Assembly (NCBI RefSeq): GCF_013201685.1
Contig: NZ_CP053844.1
Coordinates: 806,001-870,000, forward strand
Direction of reading: 5' to 3'
From: Campylobacter geochelonis
Lineage (GTDB): Bacteria; Campylobacterota; Campylobacteria; Campylobacterales; Campylobacteraceae
DNA length: 64,000 nt
In this document: one piece after another, positions 18,034 through 26,049 of the stretch
Layout of the letters: each line of letters opens with the position of its first letter
Numbering within the stretch: position 1 is the first letter of the stretch
Made by a program: the position numbers and the translations under genes
The notes under the pieces: model-generated
Database searches by the model: none
What the model was told of the DNA's origin: nothing
What the model saw: the letters and a program-made list of their open reading frames with translations, nothing else

Positions 18034-19296
18034 TCAATTTGAGTTAGATTTGCTTGAGTTTTTATCAAGGTAAATCACCTTATCCGTGTCACTTATATAT
18101 ATTATAGAATCCATCTTTTTTTGTTCGTTTGCGTATGCAAAATACTCTTTTATATTATTAAAAGTTCCGTTTTCATCAGTGCAGTACTTTTCTAAATTTT
18201 TTATAGGCATGTCCACATAAAATGGTCTTTTTTTATTTATCTTATCTCCATCTATCCATCTTATTTTATACCATTTATATAATCTATAGCATTTCTCATA
18301 CGCCTCTTTTAGTTGCTCTTTTGTGGGTTGTCCAGGGACGTTGTATTTAAGCATAAGTTCTAACATAGGTTCGTAGTTGGGGATGTAAGTTAATATATTA
18401 TAATGAGTGTTTGCTTTTTTTAAATAATCTATTTCGTTTTTATTTTTAGAATCATTAATATCTATATAAAATCCATCTTTTTTGCTAGGCAATAAATCAT
18501 TTATATCATTGGTAAATCTATATGTAAACGGCTTATATCCACTTTCTAATAACATTTTTGCTATTTCTAAAAAGTTGTTATAAACTATATATTCAAACAA
18601 ACTACTCTCTGGAGCATAGTAATCTGTAGAGACATTGCCTTTGCTGTCTTCGTATATTCTTATATATTTTTTACCATATTCTGCTTCATATTTTATATCT
18701 ATATTATTTTTGTTGATAGTAATATTTTTAATTAAATTATAATTAGGCGAACCCAAATAAGCTTGTATTGTTTTTATTTCATTAAATTTAGCTCCATTAT
18801 CCAATAAAAGTTTTACAGTTTTAGTTGAGTTGTTCTCTATAGCATAAGCTAGTGAGCTTAGATTATACTTATCTTTTTTATTGATATCTGCTCCTAATTT
18901 TATAAGCTCTTTAGATGTTACTTCATCATCATAAAAGCTAGAATACATTAAAGGGCTTAATCCATATAACATGTCCATATCAACGCTTAGGTTGTTATCC
19001 TTTATAAAATTTAATACAGATACAGTTTGTTTTGTTTTTAAAAAGCGTCTTAGTTGCTTTTGCAAATCGTTTTCTTTACGATGGTCGCCATCATCATCTA
19101 TATCCCAGTTTTCATAAGAAAAAGCATTTATTTCTTCTTGGGTAACATACTTTGATATCGGCGAGTTGGAATCAACCTTCATATTAGGATACACAACAAA
19201 ATTTGATTGTTTAGTTTTGCTTTTATAATAGTCATTTGTCACTAAAAATAAAAAACCAACCACTACAATAACGATAATCTCTTTTAGAAACTTCAA
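18034..19296 (-). CDS. membrane-anchored ankyrin-repeat protein
   Basis: A 420-aa protein starting at TTG behind an AAGGAAA site. Residues 2-20 are a hydrophobic signal anchor. Ankyrin-type repeats lie at about 100-175 (YGLSPLMYSSF, ELIKLGADINKKDKYN, SSLAYAIENNSTKTVKLLLDNGAKF) and a more diverged one near 232-250 (EYIVYNNFLEIAKMLLESGY). The C-terminal 150 residues are polar and unrecognised. The protein is probably periplasmic and membrane-tethered, acting by protein binding. The flanks are long and gene-poor, which fits an accessory location. Confidence 0.72.
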   Translation of the reverse strand: MKFLKEIIVIVVVGFLFLVTNDYYKSKTKQSNFVVYPNMKVDSNSPISKYVTQEEINAFSYENWDIDDDGDHRKENDLQKQLRRFLKTKQTVSVLNFIKDNNLSVDMDMLYGLSPLMYSSFYDDEVTSKELIKLGADINKKDKYNLSSLAYAIENNSTKTVKLLLDNGAKFNEIKTIQAYLGSPNYNLIKNITINKNNIDIKYEAEYGKKYIRIYEDSKGNVSTDYYAPESSLFEYIVYNNFLEIAKMLLESGYKPFTYRFTNDINDLLPSKKDGFYIDINDSKNKNEIDYLKKANTHYNILTYIPNYEPMLELMLKYNVPGQPTKEQLKEAYEKCYRLYKWYKIRWIDGDKINKKRPFYVDMPIKNLEKYCTDENGTFNNIKEYFAYANEQKKMDSIIYISDTDKVIYLDKNSSKSNSN

Positions 19297-20024
19297 GGTA
19301 TTTCCTTTATCTAAATTTATATAGAAATTTACCTTGTAATTCTACATCAATGGAAGTTAAATGCTCTTTAAATTTATGTTATTTTAATGATGTTTTAATA
19401 TAAGATTAAGGACAATTTTATAAATTTGGCTAGTTAATTTCTTCTGTGTTGATGCTAACCGCTTATTAATAATAATTTTATAAGTCAAATTTTCATTTTT
19501 AAACTAAGAAATAGCTTAAAAGCTACTTTGAAATAAAACAACTAAAGTCGAGCGTTAAGATAGCTGAATTTGCATTATTTTGTGATGTTTTAATGTCTTT
19601 AAGCGAGTAAAAAAAGTTAAATTTACAATTTAACATAAAGCTTCATAAATTAGATTTAAGTATGTTTATACAAAACTGCTTTGATAAATTTCACTTAGCT
19701 TTTTATAACAAAATACTAATTATGACAAAACACCAAAATTCTATAAACAACGGCAGAAAAAGATTGAATTTGATAATTTTAAAGCTAAATTTATATAAAA
19801 AAACGAACAGAAACATTAGCGATTATTATATATTTACTAAATTTAAATTCATGGGAGTATCTGAGTTTAAAAATTTATAGGTTAAATTTAAGCCAAATCA
19901 TCAGATAAAATAATAAATTTAATTAAGAATAAATCTATTTTAATAAACTAAAAATTATAAAATTTAATAAATTTGTAGTAAAAAGAGCTAAATCTATTTT
20001 ACTAAATTTAGCTCTTAAAAGAAG
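19297..20024. other. gene-free stretch
   Basis: About 730 AT-rich bases between the ankyrin gene and the alcohol dehydrogenase gene. A 72-codon frame at 19662-19880 has no ribosome site and low-complexity content, and was not accepted. Its right end carries the terminator at 19983-20016. Nothing else was recognised. Confidence 0.5.
19983..20016 (-). terminator. rho-independent terminator of the alcohol dehydrogenase gene
   Basis: Arms AAGAGCTAAAT and ATTTAGCTCTT (11 bp perfect) with a 12-base loop. Read on the minus strand the stem ends in CTCTT followed by TTT, giving a five-T tract. It begins 8 bases after the gene's stop. Confidence 0.7.
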
Positions 20025-21179
20025 TTAGCAACTAAGTAAAATCTCTTTAGTCGCCTTAGCATCGATGTTTGCGCGCTCACCTAAAACTGTGCCACGCTCT
20101 TTAAACCTCTCGCTGATTTGTTTTGCGGCATCATTTTTATCAACACCAAAATCGCTAAGTTTGATTTGAGCTTCTATGCTTAAGAAAAACTCTTTTATCT
20201 TATCAACCGTGCGTTTTGCGACATCTAGCTCATCGCCTTCTAGTGCAAATACTTCGCGTCCAAGCAAGGCAAGTTTTTGCGCTTTTTCTTTTACGCAGTA
20301 TTCAAGAACCGCTGGAAGCACCACAGCAAGGCTTTGTCCGTGATCTAATCCATAAATCGCACTAAGCTCGTGTCCTATGCCGTGAGATGCCCAGTCTTGT
20401 ATCACACCAACGCCACACCAGCCATTTAACCCACAAGTTGCAGCCCAGAAGATGTTAGCTCTAGCGTTATAATCTTGCGGATTTGCAAGCACTTTTGGAC
20501 CTTCTTTAACGATAGTTTTGATAACTGATAGACAAAATCCATCTTGAACTGGTGTATCGACATCGTATGTGCAGTATTGCTCCATGATATGGGCGAATGT
20601 ATCGACTATGCCGTTTGTTGTTTGGCGTTGTGGAAGCGAGAATGTATAAGTTGGATCTATAATAGAAAATACTGGATATGCAAGCTCGGATGACCAAGCA
20701 AACTTTAGCCCTTTTTCTTTATGAGAGATAACTGAGATACCATTCATCTCTGAACCAGTTGCAGGAAGCGTGATAACATCGCCGACAGGCAATGTTTTGG
20801 TTATCGGTTTTGCTTTTATAATAATCTCTTCCCAAGGATCCCCTGCTTCTAAAACAGCCGCAGCTGCTATAAATTTAGCTGCATCAAGCGCACTACCGCC
20901 ACCAACACTTAGGATAAAATCGACATTTTCATCTTTTATAAGTTTGACTGCTTGCATGCAAGTTTCATACTTTGGATTTGGTTCGATACCGCTAAATTCG
21001 ACGAATTTATGACCTTTTAGCTCCTTTATAACAGCGTCATAAACGCCATTTCGTTTGATAGAACCGCCACCATAAAAAAGCAAAATTTTTGCATCTTTTG
21101 GAAGTAGGGTTGGAAGTTGTTCGACTGAGTTTTTACCAAAAACCACCTTTGTTGGACATTTAAATGTAAAATTGTTCAT
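20025..21179 (-). CDS. iron-type (group III) alcohol dehydrogenase, possible lactaldehyde reductase
   Basis: A 384-aa NAD(P)-dependent alcohol dehydrogenase of the YqhD/BDH type. FGKNSVEQLP at the N-terminus, LSVGGGSALDAAKFIA (nucleotide), TLPATGSEMN, GIVDTFAHIMEQY and the metal-binding histidines in SHGIGHELSAIYGLDHG are all present. YqhD-like enzymes reduce many short aldehydes. Its upstream region is a near-identical inverted copy of that before the sugar-acid operon, so I infer co-regulation and a role in reducing lactaldehyde from that pathway to 1,2-propanediol. Sequence alone does not prove the substrate. Confidence 0.85.
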   Translation of the reverse strand: MNNFTFKCPTKVVFGKNSVEQLPTLLPKDAKILLFYGGGSIKRNGVYDAVIKELKGHKFVEFSGIEPNPKYETCMQAVKLIKDENVDFILSVGGGSALDAAKFIAAAAVLEAGDPWEEIIIKAKPITKTLPVGDVITLPATGSEMNGISVISHKEKGLKFAWSSELAYPVFSIIDPTYTFSLPQRQTTNGIVDTFAHIMEQYCTYDVDTPVQDGFCLSVIKTIVKEGPKVLANPQDYNARANIFWAATCGLNGWCGVGVIQDWASHGIGHELSAIYGLDHGQSLAVVLPAVLEYCVKEKAQKLALLGREVFALEGDELDVAKRTVDKIKEFFLSIEAQIKLSDFGVDKNDAAKQISERFKERGTVLGERANIDAKATKEILLSC

Positions 21180-21191
21180 AATAGCTCCTTT

Positions 21192-21267
21192 ATTTGTATA
21201 TACAAACTATAGTTGTATATACTAACTTTTTCTAGTTTAGCACAAAAAAATAAAATTTAGTTTAAAT
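21192..21267 (-). promoter_or_regulatory. promoter/operator of the alcohol dehydrogenase gene, inverted copy A
   Basis: This 76-base block matches 22725-22800 in reverse complement at 73 of 76 positions. Read on the minus strand it has a T7 run, TGTGCTAAACT (a possible extended -10, TGCTAAACT), then two GTATATAC octamers 19 bases apart. The second is part of the perfect palindrome TTTGTATATACAAA. It ends 12 bases before the ATG at 21179. Likely operator for the nearby IclR-type regulator. Confidence 0.8.
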
Positions 21268-21902
21268 TTCAAAACTAAATTCAAAATATTAAAAAGAAAT
21301 TTATATGAGTAAATTTAATATATTTTGGCAAGGAAATTCATATCTAAATTTCATATGTTTTTTAAATTTTATTCAAAATTTTATAATTTATCGCTATATT
21401 TTTATGTTAATTTTGCAAATTTGTAGTTTATATGATAGTTTGAGCTGTGTAAGGTAGTCTTACATAGCGATAAATAACTAGTATAAATTCAAGCTCGGTT
21501 TTAAATTTTACTATCAGATACGACGCGAAATATAAATTTGGTTATAAATACTTCTAAATTTAAAAGGCAAAAAAGATGGTTTGTTCATATGTAAGTACAA
21601 AAGTTGCTTTTGGCTATCTGGATTATTAGTCGATATCATGCGTTTTTAGACTAATGCAAGATTTTTCCATCTAATTTATATAGTAGGCGTGGGCTTAAAT
21701 TTATATTTAGCCGTATTTGTATAACAGTTTTAACGCTTAACAAAAATGTATGTGTAATATAAATTTATTATGTTTGAAACTGATTTTGTAGATATTACCG
21801 CGTGGCTTTTGATATAGCGTAAATTTATCTGTTATTTGCGAAATTTACTAAATTTAGCCTAATTTTAGCTTTAAAAATTTATCAAACTAGCAACTAAAAG
21901 CT
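21268..21902. other. gene-free stretch 3' of iclR
   Basis: About 635 bases with no supported gene. It contains one well-formed hairpin at 21444-21468 (arms GCTGTGTAAG and CTTACATAGC, one G-U type mismatch, 5-base loop). The rest is AT-rich. A regulatory RNA cannot be excluded but there is no clear promoter-terminator pair. Confidence 0.45.
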
Positions 21903-22661
21903 TTAAAAATGAACTAGCCTAATCCCAGCGGCAGTCATCTTATCTTCTATAACAGCTTTTTTTTGCAAAAGCAGATGTTTTATAAGATCAAGCTTTTTGC
22001 GGTTTGAGCGATACAGCGGTATGCTAACGCTAATCGCAGCAAAGCCTACGCCACCACTTTCAAGTGCTACTGCGACGCATTCGATGTCTGGATTCGTCTC
22101 TGCTATTTCGTGAGAAATTTTAGTTCTTCTTATGATATTTAGTTTTTGTATAAGTTCATCTATAGTTTTTGTTGTATCTTGTGTGTAAGCAACCAACCCA
22201 TCTTTATATAGCTCTTTTATCTCATCGTTACTTTTATAGGCTAAAAGCGCTCGTCCGATAGCAGTTGCATAAGCTCTAAGTGTGCGACCAACTGATGAAG
22301 TTAGGCGTATAGTTTGTGGCGTATCAACTTTGGCGATATACAGCACTTCTGCGCCATCTAAGATGCCTAGTTGGCAGATTTCATCGCATTCAAGTGCGAT
22401 TTGGTTCATCATATTTTTTATCAAATCTAAGTGGTTAAAGTTCTTAAGATAGGCGTTTCCTATCTGAAATGCGCTTTTTCCTATATAAAGTTTATTATCA
22501 ATCGATTGCAGGTGTTGAGTTTGCAAAAGTGTCGCTATAATGGGATGAAGAGTACCTTTTGGAATTTTGGTTATATGTGCGATTTCAGTTAGACTTAAGC
22601 CAGCATCGCTTTCATAAAGAGCGTTAAAAACTTCCAAAACGCGTAAAGTTGGGTTATGCAT
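21903..22661 (-). CDS. IclR-family transcriptional regulator
   Basis: A 252-aa regulator with an N-terminal winged HTH (about 5-65: VLEVFNALYESDAGLSLTEI and IPKGTLHPIIATLL) and an IclR ligand domain (about 75-245; GRTLRAYATAIGRALLAY, AVALESGGVGFAAISVSIP). AAAGGA precedes the ATG. It lies between the two inverted promoter copies and diverges from the sugar-acid operon. The C. jejuni fucose island also begins with an IclR gene (Cj0480c), so I infer that it controls both outward promoters in response to a pathway sugar. Confidence 0.88.
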   Translation of the reverse strand: MHNPTLRVLEVFNALYESDAGLSLTEIAHITKIPKGTLHPIIATLLQTQHLQSIDNKLYIGKSAFQIGNAYLKNFNHLDLIKNMMNQIALECDEICQLGILDGAEVLYIAKVDTPQTIRLTSSVGRTLRAYATAIGRALLAYKSNDEIKELYKDGLVAYTQDTTKTIDELIQKLNIIRRTKISHEIAETNPDIECVAVALESGGVGFAAISVSIPLYRSNRKKLDLIKHLLLQKKAVIEDKMTAAGIRLVHF

Positions 22662-22696
22662 TAAACTTTTTCCTTTATAACATATAATTTTAGCTA

Positions 22697-22702
22697 ATTA
22701 TA
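22697..22702 (-). promoter_or_regulatory. -10 box of the iclR gene
   Basis: On the minus strand this reads TATAAT, about 36 bases before the iclR ATG. It lies just outside the duplicated block at 22725-22800, so iclR may escape full repression by its own operator. Confidence 0.45.
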
Positions 22703-22724
22703 TCGAAAAAATTTTAAAATTTAT

Positions 22725-22800
22725 ATTTAAACTAAATTTTATTTTTTTGTGCTAAACTTGTAAAAGTTAGTATATACAACTAGAGTTTGTATATACAAAT
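22725..22800 (+). promoter_or_regulatory. promoter/operator of the sugar-acid operon, inverted copy B
   Basis: A 76-base block that is the reverse complement of 21192-21267 with 3 mismatches. It has the T7 run, TGCTAAACT as a possible extended -10, and two GTATATAC octamers 19 bases apart, the second in TTTGTATATACAAA. It ends 25 bases before the aldolase ATG at 22826. If TAAACT is the -10, the operator boxes sit over and just after the transcription start, as for a repressor. Confidence 0.8.
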
Positions 22801-22825
22801 TAACATCTATGATTTAAGGATTGAG

Positions 22826-23722
22826 ATGAAAGCGAGAATTTTCACACCTACAGTTACTATTTTTGATGATAATCAAAAACTTGATTTGCAGGCAAACGCT
22901 AGAGTTTTGGACTATTTGATAAATAGTGGCATTGATGGAGTGCTGTTACTTGGTAGCACAGGAGAGTTTAGCGCATTTAGCTTAGAAGAGCGTAAAAAGC
23001 TCGTTGAGTTTTGCGTTAAAAAGGTAGATGGTCGAGTTCCTGTGATGGCAGGAGTTACTAGCATGGATTTTAACGAAACGCTTGAGATGACAAAATTTGT
23101 CCACTCATTAGGCGTTAAGGCTATGGTTTTGATGCCATATTATTTTGGTGCAAATCAGAAAAATATCTTTGATTATTATGACGCTGTGGCTAAAAAAACC
23201 GATGGAGATATTTATATTTATAACTATCCGGGTCGCACAACTTGTGAGATAGAAGCTGCAACTTTACTAAATTTAGCTCTACAAAATCCAAATTTAAAAG
23301 GCATAAAAGACACTGTTGGAAATGTTTCTCACACAAAAGAGCTTATAAAAGCGTTAAAACCTAAGGTTGAGGGCTTTGAAATTTACTCTGGTTTTGATGA
23401 TCATTTTATAGATAATGTTACTGCTGGTGGCGCTGGCTGTATCTCTGGACTAAGCAATATCGCGCCTGTGATTTGGAGTGGATTTGTCAAAGCGTATAAT
23501 GAAAATGACTTGACAAATTTAGCAAAATATGCGAAAGCTATAAATAAATTGATGGAAATTTACGCACTAGATATAAATTTCTCTCTTATCTTTAAAAAGC
23601 TTATGAATTTAGAAGGACTTGAAATAAACGAACGCGCCATTTTCCCATACAACTTCTTAGCTGATGGGCTTTTTGAAAAAGCGCGTGAGATTTTAGCGAG
23701 TGCAAAGGAAATAATAAAATGA
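22826..23722 (+). CDS. DapA-family aldolase of the fucose-type pathway
   Basis: A 298-aa class I lyase of the dihydrodipicolinate synthase / N-acetylneuraminate lyase family. LLGSTGEFSAFSLEER, YIYNYPGRTTCEI (catalytic Tyr) and LKGIKDTVGN (Schiff-base Lys) are visible. Start 22826 is chosen because AAGGA precedes it; the longer frame from 22787 begins inside the operator. By analogy with C. jejuni Cj0481 it should cleave 2-keto-3-deoxy-L-fuconate to pyruvate and L-lactaldehyde. It overlaps uxaA by 4 bases (ATGA). Confidence 0.85.
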   Translation: MKARIFTPTVTIFDDNQKLDLQANARVLDYLINSGIDGVLLLGSTGEFSAFSLEERKKLVEFCVKKVDGRVPVMAGVTSMDFNETLEMTKFVHSLGVKAMVLMPYYFGANQKNIFDYYDAVAKKTDGDIYIYNYPGRTTCEIEAATLLNLALQNPNLKGIKDTVGNVSHTKELIKALKPKVEGFEIYSGFDDHFIDNVTAGGAGCISGLSNIAPVIWSGFVKAYNENDLTNLAKYAKAINKLMEIYALDINFSLIFKKLMNLEGLEINERAIFPYNFLADGLFEKAREILASAKEIIK

Positions 23723-25239
23723 AAGCTCTTCATGTAAATGAGATAGACAATGTCGCAACAGCGCTAACTCCGCTAGAAAAGGGCGAAGTTGTGCTAGGTG
23801 TTACGCTTTTAGAAAATATCGCTAAAGGGCATAAATTTGCCACTGTCGATATCGCTAAAAACTTGCCAGTTATAAAATATGCAAGCCACATCGGTGTAGC
23901 AAGTCGTGATATTAAAAAAGGCGAGTGGGTTCATATCCACAACATCGATGGCGAACGTGGCAGGGGCGATACAGATGAAAATGTGCGAGAGATCGACCAG
24001 ATAGTTTGTGCTAAAAAAGCGGTAGAAAAATCTAAACAAAAAGAGTATAAGCTTAGAGGATATCGCCGCGATGATGGAAGTTTTGGCTTTAGAAATCACA
24101 TTTTAGTCATTCCAAGTGTGCATTGTGCGAACAAAGTGGTTGAAAATATCGCAAATGCGGTTAAATTTGGTTCCAAACTTTGCACTGATGAGTGTAAAGT
24201 AGTCTTTGTAAACCACCAGCACGGTTGTAGTCAGCTAAGCTATGACGCAGCTCAAACAAAAGATGTCTTAGCAGGAAATGGAGCAAATCCAAATGTCTAT
24301 GGTGTGCTTGTTGTTGGGCTTGGCTGTGAGGTTATACAAGCAAAAGATGTAGCCGCTCAAATCAAAGAGTTAGCTCCATATAAAGAGGTTGAATACCTAA
24401 CCATTCAAGAGTGTGGCGGAAATAAAAAAACCATAGAAAAAGGCGTTAGCATAGTAAAAGATATGCTAAAACACGCACTTAATGTTAAGAAATCAGATGG
24501 TGATTTAAGTGATTTAGTCTTAGGAACAGAGTGTGGTGGAAGTGATAGTTTCTCTGGACTTAGCGCAAATCCAGCTCTTGGAAGCGCTTGCGATGTTGTT
24601 ATAGAAAATGGTGGAAGCGTTATACTAGCTGAGACTACAGAGCTAATCGGAGCAGAGCATATCCTAGCTTGTAGAGCTAAAAATGAGAGCATAAAAGAGC
24701 AAATTCTTTCTACTATAAAAGGTTTTGAACAAAAAGTAATCGATGCTAAAGCAGACATTAGAGGTGCAAATCCAAGCCCTGGAAACATCGAAGGTGGACT
24801 AAGTTCAATCGAAGAAAAATCACTCGGTTGTATCTACAAAGCTGGAAATGAGCCAGTAGTTGCTGTAAAAGAGTATGCTAAGATGATAACAGATAAGGGA
24901 CTTACTTTAATGAATACCCCAGGAAACGATATCGAACAACTTAGCGGAATGGTAGCTGGAGGATGTAATGTTTGTGTTTTTACAACAGGACGTGGAACCC
25001 CAACGGGAAGTGCGATAACTCCGACTATAAAAGTCGCTTCAAACTCAGCAGTCTATAAAAATATGTCTGATTGTATCGATATAAATGCTGGAGATGTGAT
25101 TGATGGTAAAAAAAGTATAAAAGAGATAGGTGATGAAATTCTTGATTTCATCGTGGAATTAGGCAATGGTAAATTTACTAAAGCTGAAGAAAACGACCAA
25201 AACGACTTTTCGATTTGGCGATTAGCTACAACTGTATAA
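23719..25239 (+). CDS. uxaA: UxaA-family sugar-acid dehydratase, full length
   Basis: A 506-aa altronate-dehydratase-type enzyme. The SAF domain occupies about 1-95, followed by the catalytic part with GYRRDDGSFGFRNH, HQHGCSQL, GLGCE, ECGG and TECGGSDSFSGLSANPALG, rich in the cysteines expected for a metal centre. The C. jejuni counterpart is split as Cj0482/Cj0483 in strain 11168, whereas here it is one intact frame. In this pathway it should dehydrate L-fuconate (or D-arabinonate). It is coupled to the aldolase gene by ATGA. Confidence 0.87.
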   Translation: MKALHVNEIDNVATALTPLEKGEVVLGVTLLENIAKGHKFATVDIAKNLPVIKYASHIGVASRDIKKGEWVHIHNIDGERGRGDTDENVREIDQIVCAKKAVEKSKQKEYKLRGYRRDDGSFGFRNHILVIPSVHCANKVVENIANAVKFGSKLCTDECKVVFVNHQHGCSQLSYDAAQTKDVLAGNGANPNVYGVLVVGLGCEVIQAKDVAAQIKELAPYKEVEYLTIQECGGNKKTIEKGVSIVKDMLKHALNVKKSDGDLSDLVLGTECGGSDSFSGLSANPALGSACDVVIENGGSVILAETTELIGAEHILACRAKNESIKEQILSTIKGFEQKVIDAKADIRGANPSPGNIEGGLSSIEEKSLGCIYKAGNEPVVAVKEYAKMITDKGLTLMNTPGNDIEQLSGMVAGGCNVCVFTTGRGTPTGSAITPTIKVASNSAVYKNMSDCIDINAGDVIDGKKSIKEIGDEILDFIVELGNGKFTKAEENDQNDFSIWRLATTV

Positions 25240-25249
25240 AGGATATAAC

Positions 25250-26038
25250 ATGAATTTAGGATTAAAAGACAAGGTTGTCATCGTAACTGGTGGCGGTAAA
25301 GGTATAGGTGGTGCGATAAGTCTATCTTTGGCGGCTGAAGGCGCGGTTGTTGTGATTTTTTCTCGTTCTAAAATCACATCAGAATTTAAAGCTTTAATGG
25401 ATGAAACTAAAGCAAAATACGCATTTTATCAAATCGATTTGGTAAATACAGATGAGATAAAACCGCTAGTTGATGAGGTTGCAGCTAAATTTGGTGGAAT
25501 TTATGGAGTTGTAAATAACGCTGGAGCAAATGACAATAAAGATCTTGAAAGCACATCTTGGCAAGATTTTGAGAAATCGCTTCACTCAAATTTAACCCAT
25601 TACTACGAGACAGTTCACGCCTCTTTACCATATCTTAAAGCAGCAAAAGGTGCGATTATAAACATAGCAAGTAAAACTGCTCTAACAGGACAAGGCAAAA
25701 CTAGTGCTTATGCAGCTGCAAAAGGTGCTGCGCTTGGGCTAACTCGTGAGTGGGCGGCAGCTTTGGCAAAAGATGAAGTTAGAGTAAATGCTATCGTTGT
25801 TGCAGAGAGCTTTACGCCATTATACGCAAATTGGATTAAAACTTTTGGCGATGAAGAGGCGCAAAAAGCAAGACTTAGCGTGATAACTGATAAAATTCCA
25901 CTAGGCAAACGCATGACAAAACCAGAAGAGATAGCTGATATGAGCGTGTTTTTACTAAGTCCACGCAGTTCGCATACAACAGCGCAGTGGATTTTCGTTG
26001 ATGGTGGATATGTACATCTTGATAGAGCTTTAGTTTAA
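25250..26038 (+). CDS. short-chain dehydrogenase, FucX-like sugar dehydrogenase
   Basis: A 262-aa classical SDR. TGGGKGIG at about 14-21 binds the nucleotide, NNAG follows, INIASK holds the catalytic serine region and YAAAK is the Tyr-x3-Lys pair; the C-terminus has IFVDGGY. In C. jejuni the homologous gene (Cj0485, FucX) oxidises L-fucose and also D-arabinose to the lactone. AAAGGATATAAC precedes the ATG. It lies between dehydratase and permease genes on one strand. Confidence 0.85.
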   Translation: MNLGLKDKVVIVTGGGKGIGGAISLSLAAEGAVVVIFSRSKITSEFKALMDETKAKYAFYQIDLVNTDEIKPLVDEVAAKFGGIYGVVNNAGANDNKDLESTSWQDFEKSLHSNLTHYYETVHASLPYLKAAKGAIINIASKTALTGQGKTSAYAAAKGAALGLTREWAAALAKDEVRVNAIVVAESFTPLYANWIKTFGDEEAQKARLSVITDKIPLGKRMTKPEEIADMSVFLLSPRSSHTTAQWIFVDGGYVHLDRALV

Positions 26039-26049
26039 AAGGATAAAAA

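Noticed and set aside
19662-19880. 72-codon frame in the ankyrin-dehydrogenase spacer
   Set aside because: Low-complexity K/N/I-rich product, no ribosome site, no family resemblance.
22787-22825. Longer N-terminus for the DapA-type aldolase
   Set aside because: The extra codons begin inside the operator block, and a proper ribosome site precedes the ATG at 22826.
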